From Malania oleifera (taxonomy: Eukaryota > Streptophyta > Magnoliopsida > Santalales > Ximeniaceae): a DNA stretch of 64,000 bases. Positions within the stretch are counted from its first letter, which is position 1, and every line of letters begins with the position of its first letter. The translations under genes were made by a program, and so were the position numbers. The stretch spans positions 79,530,931-79,594,930 of the forward strand of contig NC_080419.1 of NCBI RefSeq assembly GCF_029873635.1. Direction: 5' to 3'. Positions 1-12,850 of this stretch are shown here, one piece after another. The notes under the pieces were generated by a model. The model was not told the origin of the DNA and did no database searches. It saw only the letters and a list, made by a program, of their open reading frames with translations.

Positions 1-3000
1 TAATATATTTTCACAGTATTGTAACTCATTTGCCACACACTAGTAATAACATATTTAGTCTTACTGAGCGTTGGCTCATCCCAATTACTTTAACATTTTT
101 CAAATGATCCAGGTAGGTGAGCAAATCAGACTTGTAGATAGAGGGGCCTCAGTATTGCCCTGATATTAGAGTGAGTATTTTTGTATAACCCTAGCCAGTT
201 GAGGATATTTCTAGGGAACAGTCATATATGTATATTTTGGGAAACAATTTAGCACTTTAGTATTGTATATAATTACACAAGGTTATGTTTATTTGATTTC
301 TACTTCTCGCTGTTTAGGTTGATGATTGGGTTTAATCCAGTGTGATATCAGAGCATTTTAAATGTTATAGTTTATATAAAAAAAAAAAAACCTAAGTTAA
401 ATAGCATGTCATTTCAGTGATAGTTTTTAGACCTAATGGGGAGCAGGAGTACGAGTTTATAGGATCATGTGTGCGTTTGATGTCACAGGTTCTATCGGCA
501 TTACAAGCAAGCAGGTTACTCTTGAACGGATGTCAGAGGTACATAACTTGAGTGAGGGAACCACCGTGAGATGAGTTGAAGCTCGAGGATATTCGAGTGG
601 TTAATGAGTTTTCGAATGTGTTTCCAGAAGATTTACTCAGTTTACCTTCGGATCATGAGGTGGAGTTTGCAATAGAGTTGCTGACTGGCAAGACATCGAT
701 CTCTAAAGTTCCTTAGTAGATGGCTCCAAAAGAACTTTAGGAGTTGAAGGAGTAGTTGCAAGAATTACTGGACAAGGGCTTTATCTGACCTAGTGTTTTG
801 CCCTGGGGAGCTCCAGTTTTGTTTGTGAAGAAGAAGGACAGGATGATGCATATGTGCATTGATTACTGTGAGATCAATAAGGTGACTATGAAGAACCGTT
901 ACCCGTTGCCTCGTATCAATGATCTCTTTGACCAGCTACAGGGGACGTAGGTCTTTTCGAAGATCGACCTATGGTCAGGGTATCATCAGGTGAGGGTTAG
1001 ATATGAAGATGTTGCGAAGACTACTTTCTAAACCAGATACGACCACTACGAGTTCTTAGTCATGCCATTTGGGTTAATGAATGACCCAGAAGTGTTCATG
1101 GATCTGATGAACCGAGTTTCCCGTGAGTACCTGGATCAGTTTGTAGTGGTGTTTATCGATGACATTCTAGTATACTTGAGGAGTTCGGAAGAGCATGAAA
1201 ATCATCTAAGGTTGGTGCTACAGATTCTGCGGGAGAGGAAGTTGTATGCCAAGCTGAAGAAGTGTGAGTTCTGGTTGAATTAAGTCGCAGTTTTAGGTCA
1301 TGTGGTGTCTAAAGGCAGTATCTCAGTTGATTCTAACAAGATTGAAGCTATGGTCGATTGAGTGAAACCGAAAAGTGTGTAGGAGGTTTAGAGTTTTCTA
1401 GGACTAGCAGGTTATTATTGTCGGTTCGTGGAGGGATTCTCTAAATTGACTGGACCTCTGACATGATTGACCAGGAAGGGGGTGAAGTTTGATTGGATTG
1501 AGGATTACGAGCGGTGTTTCCAGGAGCTGAAATAACAATTGGTTACTACTCCGGTCTTGACTATTTCTTCTAGGGATGGCAGTTTTTTGATCTATAGCGA
1601 CGCATCTCTAAAGGGTTTGGGATGTGTGCTTATACAATAGGGTAACGTAATAGCATATGCTTCTCGGTAACTCAAGGAATACGAGAAGAATTACCCTATG
1701 CATGATCTGGAATTGGCTGCTGTAGTTTATGCATTGAAGATTTGGCAAAACTACCTGTATAGTGTTCAATGCGAGATTTTCACTAATTACAAAAGCCTCA
1801 GGTACTTTTTCACGTAGAAGGAGTTGAATATGAGGCAGATATGGTGGCTAGAGCTGATCAAAGACTACGATTGCACCATCTATTATCACTCGGGAAAAGC
1901 TAACGTGGTAGCCGATGCGTTGAGTCGGAAGTCAGAGCATGCGGAAGTATCTGTAGTTGTAACTCAACATCATATCAGACGAGATCTAGAAAGCCTTGGC
2001 ATTGAGTTGGTGGTTGGAGATCATCAGGCTTTCATTGCTAGCTTGGTGATCCAGCCAACTTTGTTTGAGCGTATTAAAGCCGCGCAGGTTAGTGATGTGG
2101 AGTTAGTTGAGACTATGGGGAAAGTGCAGCAGGGGTTGGCTGCGGACTTTAACATCTCTGAGGAAGATGTGTTGAGGTTTGGAACCAGACTGTGTGTTCC
2201 AAACGATGACGAGATCAGAAGGACGATTCTAGAGGAAGCACATCGTTCTTTGTATGTGGTACATCCTAGTAGTACGAAGATATATCATGATTTGCATGGG
2301 ACCTTCTGGTGGAGTGGTGTTAAAAGACAGATTGCTCAGTTCGTGGACTAGTGTCTGGCGTGTCAGTAGGTAAAAGCTGAACATCAGAGGCCGACAGGGC
2401 CGTTACAGCCCTTAGATATTCTGAAATGGAAATGAGAGCATATTTCCATGAACTTTGTGACCGGATTGCCTCTAGCGCTTCACGGGCAGAATGCCATTTG
2501 GGTGATCGTGGATATGTTGACGAAATTTGCTCACTTTTTACAAATAAAGGTTAGCTACTCTTTGGGTAGGCTAGTAGACTTGTATATGCATGAGATAGTT
2601 AGAATGCACGGGGTACCGATCTTCATTATGTCAGATCGAGATCCGAGGTTTAACTCTCGTTTCTGGAGGTGCTTGTAGGAAGCATTGCAGACGAAGCTTA
2701 CTTCCAGTACAGCATTCCACCCCCAGACTGATGGACAGTTGAAGAGAACAATACAAATTTTGGAGGATATGTTATGGGCTTGCATGTTGGACTTCGGTGG
2801 TGGTCGGATGCAGTTCCTACCAATAGTAGAGTTTGCCTATAATAATAGCTTTCGGGCTAGTATCGGGATGGCATCGTTCGAGGCTCTGTATGGTCAAACG
2901 TGTTGGTCTTATTTGTATTGGGATTAGGTTGGTGAACGTCAAGTGTTAGGACCTGAACTCGTGCAGCAGACGTATGAGAAGATGAGTTTGATCTGGGATA

Positions 3001-3052
3001 GGATTAAATTTGCTCAGAGTTGGTAGAAGAATTATGCGGATGTCCACCGTTG
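1..3052 (+). mobile_element. Ty3/gypsy LTR retrotransposon remnant
   Basis: Fossil copy. Bases 1 to about 335 resemble the 3' part of the LTR of the gypsy element at 33672 (shared stretch around 'gccacacactagtaataaca'). A tRNA-Met-type primer site (tgatatcagagc) follows near 340. Gag is largely absent. Reverse transcriptase lies at about 820-1290 (MPFGLMN and VFIDDILVY motifs), RNase H at about 1540-1930, the integrase zinc-finger region at about 2200-2390 and the integrase core at about 2440-2930. The homology stops near 3052, where an antisense copia fragment starts. It is broken, with well over ten coding interruptions, and has no 3' LTR in the window. The lineage is chromovirus-like, judged by similarity to the element at 33672. 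Old. Confidence 0.88.
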
Positions 3053-6000
3053 TGAGTCTTCCCTGGATTTGACATATACCTGCCCACAACTCCTACTACT
3101 TGGCCAATATCTGGTCTGGTACCAACCATAGCATACATGAGACTTCCAAAGGCTGAGGCGTATGGTACCTTAGCCATGAAATTTTTTTCTTCATCTGTCT
3201 GGGGAGACTGATCCATAGAGAGACGGAAGTGACATGCCAATGGTTTATTTACTACCTTGGCACTACTCATGTTAAATTTCTGTAAAACACAACTAATTTA
3301 CTCTGACTGAGATAACTGCAACATACCTTGTTGCTTATCTCTAGAGATCTGCATCCCAAGAATCTGCTTTGCAGGACCCAAGTTTTTCATGTCAAACTCC
3401 TCTGAAAATTGCTACTTCAATTTTCTGATCTCTTCTATATCTGATCCTATGACTAACATATCATCAACATATAACAATAGGATAATATAGTTAGTACGAT
3501 ACTTCTTGAAGTAGCAACAATGGTCGACATTGCATTTCTAAAAATTGTTCCTCTACATATAGCTATTAAATTTCTTGTACCACTGCCTAGGAGCTTGTTT
3601 AAGACCATACAAACTATTCTTCAATTTGCATACAAGATTCTCTCTACCTTTAACTGAGAAACCTTTTGACTGTTGCATATAAATTTTCTCATCAAGATCA
3701 CCATGAAGAAATGTCGTCTTCATGTCCAATTGCTTAAGATGTAAGCCCTCTAAGGCAATAATACTCAAGACAAATCTGATGGTTGTCAGCTTCACAACTG
3801 GTGTAAAAATATTAGTATAGTCAATTCCTTCCTTCTATTCGAAACCTTTAACTACTAACTGGGCTTTATAACTCCTGGATCCATCATGTTCTTCTTTGAT
3901 CCTGTACACCTATTTGTTATGAAGAGCCTTCTTACCTTTGGGTAACTTAGTTAGTTCCTATGTTTTTTTGGAGGTAAGAGACTTCATCTTGTCTTTCATT
4001 GCAAGTTCCCACTTGCTCGAATCTCTTGTCTGACATGCTTTAACATAGCGTTCAGGTTCTCCTCTATTTGTAAGAAGTAAATGATTCACATACCTCCTAT
4101 TTGGTATATGCTGCTGAGAAGATCTCCTAAGCTCTGATGCTGGAGTAGGAGGTGGTGGTGCAACAATCTGCTCCACAGGTTCCTCTGCCTGAGGATTCTC
4201 AGTGTTCTACTGAGGATTCTCGGTGTTCTGCTAACTTGTCCTTACACCTTCTAGGACATCATCCACATCTACAAAGGTTGTTTCAAACTCTGTAGATTCT
4301 GTTGTGTGTCTATCTTTGTACATTACTTTTTCATCAAAAATTACATCTCTGCTTCTGATCACCTTTTTGTTTTCATCATTTCAAATGTGATACCCATATT
4401 CATCTCCACCATAATTGACAAAGGTACATTTCTGGGATTTTTGATCAAGCTTATTCCTGACATGATCATTGATATTTACATATGCAACATAACCAAAAAA
4501 TATCAAATGTGAAAGTCTTAACTCTTTACCGCTCCATCCTTCTTCTAGTAGACTATAGTCCAATGGTACTGATGGACTCCTGTTAATCAAGTAAGCTGCT
4601 GCAATGACTGCTTCTGTCCAAAACATCTTTGGTAAGCTTGACTGCATACGCATGCTTCTGGCTTTTTCTATTAACGTTTTATTCATTCGCTCGACTACGC
4701 TATTGTGATGAGGCGTACCTAGCACAGTTCTTTCCATTCTGATACCATGCTCATAGTAGAATTTCTTGAACTCGGTGTCATCATACTCACCACTGTTATT
4801 GATTTTCAGATTTATATTTCAAGAAGTAAACCCATACCTTCCGAGAATGATCATCAATAAATGTCATGAAGTAATGCTTTCCACTTGTGGATGAAATGGT
4901 CATTGGTTCCCATACATTTGAATGGATTAGCTCAAGTCTCTCCTTTTTTGGGGTATTGGTGTTCGTATGAAAACTGACCCTCTTCTGTTTCCTAAATATG
5001 CACTCCTTACATGTGTCAATCTTCACCGACTGTAAATCACTCAACTTTTCCTTTGAGTGCATCACCCTAAGTCCCTTCTCACTTAGGTGTCCGAGTCGTT
5101 GATGCCATATGTTGCTATCATCATTTCCTATAGCAGCTATAATATACATGTATGCATTAGGAGTTACATAAAGAGTACCACTTTTCTTACCTCATGCAAT
5201 TGTCAATGCACCCTTTGAAATCTTCCATTCATCACCAATGAAAGTTGTGTTATATCCTTCATCTACTAGTTAACCAACTGAGATCAAGTTCTTCCTCAGG
5301 TCTGGAATATATTTGACATCTCTTAGCTTCCATACTAACCCATTCATCTTGATCTTCACTATCCCCTTGCTGGCAATGTCTCAAGGTTGGTCATTGTCAA
5401 GGTATACTTTATTGAAATCACTTGGTGTATACTCCTTTAGGCAATCTTTACTGTTAGTGGCATGAAATGAAGCTCTAGAGTCTAACACCCAAGATTCCTT
5501 TTTACTTTCCAAAGAGCAGATCAACATATTATCATTTTTTGAAACAACATTTGCTTCTATCTTTGCCTTCGTCTCATATTCTTTCTTCAGACCTTTGCAC
5601 TGGTTCTTGTAATGACCAATTTTTTCACAATTCTAGCACTCAAAATTTTTTGTACCCTAGGAACCTGTGTCTTGATAACCTTTAGGATTTATGGATTTAG
5701 ATCGCCTGGGCCTAGATCTACTGTGGTTGTTTGATAATCCATGTCTGTTTCCTCTGCCTCGACTTTCCATGTTCAAGGATGAACTCAAAGTGGAACCATG
5801 GTTTGACTGCATTCTGATTTCTTCTATCAAAATCATGCTGATGACTTCATCGTATACTAGCTTTGATTTCTTTGCGGAGCTACTGATTGCAATAACAACA
5901 CCATTCCAACTTTTGGGAAAGTGCTTAAGAATCAGTAGGGCACAAATCTCACTCTCAAATGTAATCTCGACTGAAGCGAGTTGATCCGACAACTCGTTGA

Positions 6001-7394
6001 AACTATTCAAATACCTGCTAAAACTTTAACCTACAGATATGAACATAGTAAATAACCTTTTCATAAGATGTACCTTATTAGCTGCTAACGACTGCTCGTA
6101 CATGTTAGAAAGCGCATCAATCAGAGACTTGGTGGTTGATATGTGCTTAATATTAAATGGCACATACTTTGACAACGTCATTATGATAGCTCCAAGAGCT
6201 TCCCGGTCAAGCAACTCTTACTTGTCCTCATTCATAGATGTTGGATTACCCTCTAATGGTAAGTACAACTCCTTCCCAAACAAGTAATCTTCAATCTGCA
6301 TCTTCTAGAAACTGAAATTGTTGCCGTTAAACATCTCAATCTTTGAGCTCTTTTTGTTTGACATCTCGATTTGCTAATCTAGAGATGGAATTAGTTCAAA
6401 TGGATAGCACGGTTGGATTCGAAACAGTCAAAAACCTTAGAAATGGTTCAAATCATTTGAAAAACTGACCTAAAATGACTCCAAAAAGCCCAGTCAAAGA
6501 TCTAATCAATCCTAGTCAAATCTGGTCAACTATAACAGAATATTCTCAAACTTAATGAAATATACCTATCGTTACTTGATGCTGTCTGCTGATGTGGCAA
6601 GGTGTGGGATCCAATGCCGGCGTGGCGCTGACATGGCATTATGGGCCCACCTACTGGTCGATTTTGTAGGTCCCACTACTGATGTGGCAGATGATATGGC
6701 TGGGTGACGTGGCGGTTGACGTGGCGCTGAAAAGACGCGGGCTGACATGTACGGCTGGTTGGGTCTGGATCAATCGGATAAGGATCTAAAACGGGTTACT
6801 AGGTAACATCGAGGCGACCAAGTGAGGAAGATGCGTGGAGCGTGTGAAGGGGCGTGGAAATATGGACGTCTTTGGCGTGGCGCATATGGTGCCGTCTGAG
6901 CTCTTTTCGAGCTCTAGTTTGCTTTGTTGGCTTCGTCTCAACGAGATGAACGTGATGGCGGCCTCAAAATTCAACTTCGAGACACTTGATAGGACTTTGT
7001 TTTCAGTGAATTTCTCTAATCTGGCGATTCTGCTCCAAACCAGTCTCTAATACCACTTGTTAGGACCCTGTGAGCAATAAACAAACACAAGAAAATTGAG
7101 AGACACCAAAAATTTACATGGTTCGGTCTAGATCGACCTACGTCCACGGAGCACACCACAATCCACTATACAACCGGAAAAGAATACAATCTCTCAGCTC
7201 TCTTCCTCACTCCTCTACACTCTCTCCTTCCTCTCTGTATATGCACCTCTCAATAGCTCTTTTCTATTTATAAATCGCTGAAATAAATTACAATAAATAA
7301 AATTGAGGAATTACAGTCATCTTCAATTAATAGCCGCGGATTACAGCTGTGGACGCGTCTCCAGCTTGCGTCTCCTGGCTCTAGCTACACAACA
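3053..7394 (-). mobile_element. Ty1/copia retrotransposon, 3'-truncated
   Basis: Fossil copy read on the minus strand. It has a 5' LTR at 7058-7394, a tRNA-Met-type primer site just inside it at about 7045-7056, a long leader (about 6364-7044), a gag region at about 5640-6363, a protease region near 5380-5500, integrase at about 4380-5150 (HQRLGHLSEKG, then a C-x2-C pair, then the NSVVERMNKTL motif) and reverse transcriptase at about 3060-4110 (QLDMKTTFLHGDL and YGLKQAPRQWYKKF motifs, then PYASAFGSLMYAM). RNase H and the 3' LTR are missing; the element ends at the gypsy junction. It is broken, about ten coding interruptions. It looks Tork-like, though the clade call is by eye only. Confidence 0.88.
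7058..7394 (-). repeat. Copia LTR (5' LTR of the minus-strand element)
   Basis: About 337 bp bounded by TGTTAGG and CACAACA, a TGTT/AACA terminal pair. On the minus strand a TATAAATA-type box lies at about 7263-7272 and is followed by CT-rich leader sequence. The primer-binding site abuts at 7045-7056. No second copy is present in the window, so its age cannot be estimated. Confidence 0.8.
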
Positions 7395-8180
7395 TGTAAA
7401 AAAAGAGGACTCAATTAAAGGAATGAAAAAGGAACTAATTATATTTAGAAAAAAAAAATGCTATCAATAGAGATCTGAGTTAAAAATGAAATAAAAATGT
7501 TTTCCAAAGGACCTTTAAATTTCTTGAAACTAGAAAATAAAAATGAAAATATAAAATTGACTCTTTTTTTTAGATAAAATTACAAGGTTGTTACAAAGGG
7601 TCCCCACAGGATTTTTATAATATTAGGGAACAAATAATAAAGGCCCCACTAAGAAGGAGCCCGGTTAAAATCGGGTGTCTACATTTCCCATTATATTTTA
7701 TTTCCATATCAAACACCATGCATGAAGAATGAATTTATTTCCTAATATCATTTTAAAAATTAAAAACATTTAAATGTTAATAATGAAAAAAAAATCAAAA
7801 CATTCTTCATTATTACTGTATATTTAATTTTCTTTCTCATTTTCCTTAAAAAGTATACATAAAAACTAGATTTTTTCATATTTTTATTTTTAAAAAGAGT
7901 CAATTTTCATGTGTCCATAGCTTACTATCCTGTAATAAAAACTAATATGCTTTGCGTTTGTTCACTAACTTTATGAGATTTTGGGTCATTTTTGTTGTTT
8001 CCAAGAGAATTAAATTATTGAAGTTGAGTAATTGAGAGAAGATTTGAAGAGTTAAATTCCTCTTTTATTTTTTTATTTTTTGCATATTTGTTCTTTCAAT
8101 TGTAATTTATTTTAACTCGTCAAACTATGAGAATATACAAATCATATCACAAATGAACTAAAATTGGAGAAATGACAAAA
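7395..8180. other. AT-rich intergenic DNA with a possible LTR scrap
   Basis: No credible gene. Bases about 7590-7685, read on the minus strand, begin TGTAGACACCCGATTTTA, which resembles the start of some plant LTRs, but no partner or internal region follows. The rest is AT-rich with short A and T runs. Confidence 0.45.
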
Positions 8181-8869
8181 AAGTAAACTAAACCAGGCTT
8201 TGGAGCCAGGGGCGGTCACCCAACTCATAGGGGCAGTTGACCGATCTAGGCAAAAGCTTGAGGGCAAAGCATTCGACTAGTTTGCCCAGTTTTGACCTTA
8301 ATGGTCTTATTTTTCTCTCTAACGGCTAATAAGCGATCAACTATCTTGACTTGAGACATTGCATAACGAGCAAAAAATAATTAGTTTTTTCTCTAATCTT
8401 TATATAATCCTCCTAAGTCTAAGGAACGTTAGAGAGCTTACTTGTACAGAATTTCTTAGTGCCCAAACATTCTATTCTCTCTTAATCTCTCGTGCCTCTA
8501 AATTGCTCATCTTTGAGAAAAATTCTAGAAAACTCATGGGTCATAATCTTGCACATTCCTTGAGAGCTTCTTTTGTGAGCTTCAATTTGCGAATCTTTCA
8601 TTGTAAGGAAATTGTTTTATACACATTCTTGTATTTTGTTGTTTTGGTTTCCTTGTGTTCATAGAAAACAACCTCAAGTTGGTTTGCCTCGAAAAAGTAG
8701 TCTTCCAACCACTATAAAAAGGGTTTGTATCTCTTTTCCCCTCACTCTTTTGATTTCATTGCTTTTATATTTGTGTGTTTGCTGGGTGTGTTCAAATTGC
8801 TTTAAATTGTATAATCAAACTTATTAATTTTCATTAAACTCGATTCACCCCCCTTAGGTTGCCACTTGG

Positions 8870-8873
<4 letters not shown>
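8181..8873 (+). mobile_element. LTR fragment of a SIRE-like copia element
   Basis: Fossil fragment. It has the layout of the SIRE-type LTRs elsewhere in the window: a GC-richer upstream block (about 8200-8290), a TATA-like ttatataatcc near 8398, a long leader-like stretch, and the typical terminal phrase 'ttcacccccctt' at about 8843-8856 that in the other copies lies just before the LTR end. No primer site or internal region follows; a TA microsatellite takes over at 8874. Probably a truncated or solo LTR. Confidence 0.55.

Positions 8874-8900
<27 letters not shown>
8874..8900. repeat. (TA)n microsatellite
   Basis: An uninterrupted TA run of 27 bases directly at the end of the LTR-like fragment. 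Confidence 0.95.
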
Positions 8901-9110
8901 AGGACATGTTATTTTATAAGTAATATTTTTAAAATATTCAGTTGAATTCATTATTGTGCTTGGACCTTAATTTATTATATAAATCAAATATATGCTTACT
9001 TAATTGAATAAAAGGATAAATAGGTAATTTTATTAATGTTATAGAGCCACTTTTTAAAGTTGACTAGTTATTGATTAATAGTCAAATGAAGAGAATGAAT
9101 TCAATTACCA
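8901..9110. other. Intergenic, nothing recognised
   Basis: AT-rich DNA between the TA run and a MITE-like copy. No open reading frame or repeat of note. Confidence 0.5.
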
Positions 9111-9247
9111 TGTGTTTGGGAGCATGGAATTGATACATTAGATTTGAATTTGTGTTGATTAGGGCAAAATATAACCTACAATAATACTAAGTTTATTCTA
9201 AATTCATACAATCTAAACTCTACCCCAAGTCCACGCTCCCAAATCCT
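9111..9247. mobile_element. MITE-like element, copy 1
   Basis: The terminal inverted repeats are visible: TTTGGGAGCATGGA near 9116 and its near-exact complement ending at about 9244 (one mismatch, GCATGG against GCGTGG). The interior is AT-rich and non-coding. Similar sequence starts at about 17140 and 19987. The terminal sequence fits non-autonomous hAT-like MITEs, which are common in plants, but the flanking duplication is not clear. Confidence 0.55.
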
Positions 9248-9396
9248 ATCTTAGTGAAGAGAATAGGCAAGGACATCATCTAAGAGGACCTAATATTTTT
9301 CGCACATTAGCATTCTCTCCGACCATGGGAACCTCTTTTTAAGGTCTGGGGCAGGTGTTCTACCATTTACCAAGTCAGATTATATTATATAGGGAA

Positions 9397-9533
9397 AAGC
9401 TAGCTTTTTTAACTGGCGTGTCATCCTAGGAGTATCCGTGCACACACAAAATCAAAGTCGGTTAGATGTTGACTCTATTATGATTTTGTGGGTGCCCAAA
9501 ATACTCTCGTGATAGTAATCGAGAAGGCTACAA
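9397..9533. mobile_element. Small foldback element
   Basis: Imperfect inverted repeat. The inner arms are 9430-9454 and 9481-9506, about 25 bases each with roughly four or five differences, around a 26-base loop. Weaker pairing runs outward towards gctagc at the left end and ggctac at the right end. Non-coding and about 137 bp long. It is consistent with a MITE; the family is not identified. Confidence 0.55.
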
Positions 9534-9687
9534 AATTTCGTACAATTTATATAGCATTGTCAAGGTTAAATAAGTTTTTTGTCCCCCCTTAAAATTTTAG
9601 TACTTGAAAATGTTTTTTGATTAATATTAATCTTAATAAAATAAAAATATTAAAATTAAATAAAATGAATTATTGACTTTCGATGGG

Positions 9688-9931
9688 CAGGATGAGGGGT
9701 TGAGAAACGATATAAGCTACGACTTTGTAGGCTGAATATTTTATGTCCCGCGAACGACACACTTCAATCATTCATGATGATTTCTCCAAACATGTGCAAG
9801 CTTATCGCCAAATGTCTCTTCTATTATGAAGACCACCCGGTTGTGAAGCTTATCCAGGAGATGTTTTTCATTTGCATTCACGCCTGGACAGGGTGAGGGG
9901 TTGAGAAACGATATAAGCTAGGACTTTGTAG
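9688..9931. repeat. Two direct copies of a 43-44 bp segment
   Basis: Bases 9688-9731 and 9889-9931 are nearly identical (ggttgagaaacgatataagc is shared exactly), about 200 bp apart and in the same orientation. No matching longer element is evident around them. Confidence 0.8.
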
Positions 9932-11377
9932 ATGGAGAAAATATTAGGTATAACTCGAGATGTTGGCACAATCATTTTGATTAATATACCAAACATACCT
10001 AATATTTTCCACTGAATTAAAATTGGTGGTGAAGCAATGCATGGCTAATGTCATTTGTTAGGGGCTCATAACTCATAAGCATTAGGTTTCACATGATTGA
10101 TAGAACAGAAACTCGATCATCTGTCTCTTGTGTTTCATGTTTTTGTTGGCTAGGTAGATCCATGAGGAGAAGCATTCTGTAATGTGAGGGCTGTGTGGTA
10201 TATTAAGGAGGTCATAGAGTCAGGTGGCAAAGAGCTCAAATTTTACTGATGAACCATGTGACCTTAAACACAGATTGGTTCACCCTTGTCAGTCACCTCT
10301 AATTTTATATACTGTTCACCTTCTCTGTCTGTCAAGGCCCTTTCCATTTCAAAATTTCAAATGCAGAATGCATAGTTATCATGAGTGAGAGAAGGAGGGA
10401 GGGAGAGAGATGGCTGTCAAAAGGTTCTTTGAAAAGTTAAGTTTGATCCACAAAATAATTTTTAAAAAAAATATGATAATCATAATGTAAAACTTTGATA
10501 ATTCACAAAAAAAAATATTGTTATATATTATTAAAATAAATAATATAAATTTATGAATTCAAGTCGTAAAATAGATCATAATAACTATTTTCAAATTTAA
10601 CAATTGAAAAATATCTCTTTCTATCTTATTTTATGCTGATTGAATAATACAACTTTTTAAAAAATCATTATTTATATCCTTATATAATTTTTATTATATT
10701 TAATATTATTATATTATTATTCTATTCCAAGGCCCTACTATGTCATTTATTTATTTTACTTTAGTTTGAGTACAGAGAAAAAATAGGTGATAACAATTCA
10801 TTTGCATACATGTTTAATTTTCTATTTTTATTAACAATTTCTAGGTACGATAACTTATTATTATTTAAAAAAAAAAAATCATAACGTTCAATGTGATTAA
10901 AAAATTAATTAAAATGTTATATTTTTGCGATCGATATCTAGAAATCACTTTTTCTAGTTAATACATTGTTATTTGTTTCAATGACGAAAGCAAACGTAGG
11001 TTGAATTAGCCTTTTAATTTGTTTTGGTTTTGTAAATACTAGTCAAACAAATGTTAGTTTTAAATTCTAGAATACGTTTTAATTTCCACATGGTCTTTGC
11101 CCCAAAACTCCTGCACCGGATGATGCCTAAAATGGAGTTTGTATAACTTTTCTTACACAATGGCATTTCGACAACAACATAAAGGCTTAACAACACAGCA
11201 ACAGCCCACATAAAGGCTAACCAAGATGGGCCACCGCAGGGTTCTTTCCTGCCATCAAACATCACCTTTAATCCAAAATTCCGTAGTGTACGCAGCCAAT
11301 AGCCATGTGCACGCCTTCCTCTTGTTTCCAGGCCAAGGAATTCTCCCGGACTGTCATTTCCCTTCAAAGCATTGCCT
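9932..11377. other. Upstream intergenic region of the oxidase gene
   Basis: AT-rich, with a GA-rich patch near 10385-10415 and several A runs. No gene seen. The last few hundred bases (about 11000-11450) are more balanced in composition and probably hold the promoter of the following gene; ttatatta near 11378 is a possible TATA element about 70 bases before the start codon. Confidence 0.5.
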
Positions 11378-11450
11378 TTATATTACATCAGCCAACAATA
11401 TAAGATCCCCCACCTACCCAAAATCTTCATTACCCTTCGAGGCTAGCTTC

Positions 11451-12784
11451 ATGGAAAACGTTGGACGGCTCCTTTGCAGTATTCTCCTACTCATCCGGGG
11501 TTCAAGCTTATCCCCCAGCCATGCCATGCCCCCACCGAACCCGGTTCAATGTGATGGAACAGGCTGCACCCTTTACAACGCCTATGGTGTGTGGGGAGAC
11601 CGAAATGACTGTCACGTACCCAGTGTCACGTACCCAGCAACCGAAGAAGAGCTCCGAGAGGCTGTGGCGTATGCAGTCCAAAAAAAGATCAACGTGAAAG
11701 TCGTGACCAGATTTTCACACACCATTCCAAAACTGGCCTGCCCTTCTGGGAATTCGATTCTTATAAGTACTGAGAAGTATAATTCTAACATTGAGGTTGA
11801 TGCGGCCAATCTTGCGGTCACGGCTGATGCTGGAGTGGGGCTGAGGGAGCTGATCGATAAGGTGGAAGAAGCAGGGCTGAGTTTGGTGGCTTCCCCTTAT
11901 TGGGAGGGAGTGAGTGTTGGGGGACTCATAAGCACTGGATCACATGGGAGCTCTTGGTGGGGAAAGGGAGGAGCTGTTCATGATCATGTCATTGGCCTCA
12001 GCCTTGTGGTTCCTGCAAGAGAATCTGAAGGATATGCTAAGATTATAAGGTTAGAAGCTCAGGATCCACTCCTTAATGCAGCAAAAGTGTCATTGGGGTT
12101 GTTGGGTGCCATCTCTAAGGTCAGTTCTACCTAACCTTTCTTTGCTTAAAATTGTAGAACTAGCAACCACATCCATCTAGTCTTGGAAGATATCAATAGG
12201 TAATGGTTGGGAGATTTACTTCCATATTTTTACGACATGACTTTCACACAGAAAATATTACTGAGAAAAGAGATCCTAGAGCCCAAACTGAACATACTTT
12301 AGGTTTATCGTAAATGATACCTCTTCCTAGCTTTGAATCGGAGAAAGACTTGCAGGGGATTGACCCTACATTTTAAGACACCTGTGGTACAGTTAATCCT
12401 GCATTTAAGAATAGAAAGACACCCCTAGCAGGTTTCCAAGCATAACATAATCAGCAGCCTCACCAATTTCACCATGTCCAATTCTTACCAGACGAGACCT
12501 TGATTTCCATTTCAAATGACAATAATAGGTGAAACTCTCACTGGAGCCAGGATTCAAAAGAAGCATAACCAATAACTTCACAGATGATGCCCACATTGAG
12601 GAGGAGTTCATGGGCCATGCCCACAAACATGAATTCGCAGACATCACATGGTACCCATCAAGACACACAGCAGTGTACAGATATGATGACAGAGTTTCCT
12701 CAACCACCCGAGGGGATGGAGTTAATGACTTCATAGGATTCCAATCCAATCCCATTCTTGCCTCTGTAGCCGTCAGAGCATCTG

Positions 12785-12850
<66 letters not shown>

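Noticed and set aside
8359-8827. Two overlapping open frames suggesting a small membrane protein gene
   Set aside because: They lie in the LTR-like fragment 8181-8873 and show no known domain; hydrophobicity comes from T-rich sequence.
11612-11650. Short tandem duplication (gtcacgtaccca twice) as an error in the oxidase exon
   Set aside because: The reading frame and family sequence (VPxVTYPxTEEEL) run through it normally, so it is probably coincidence of codon choice.
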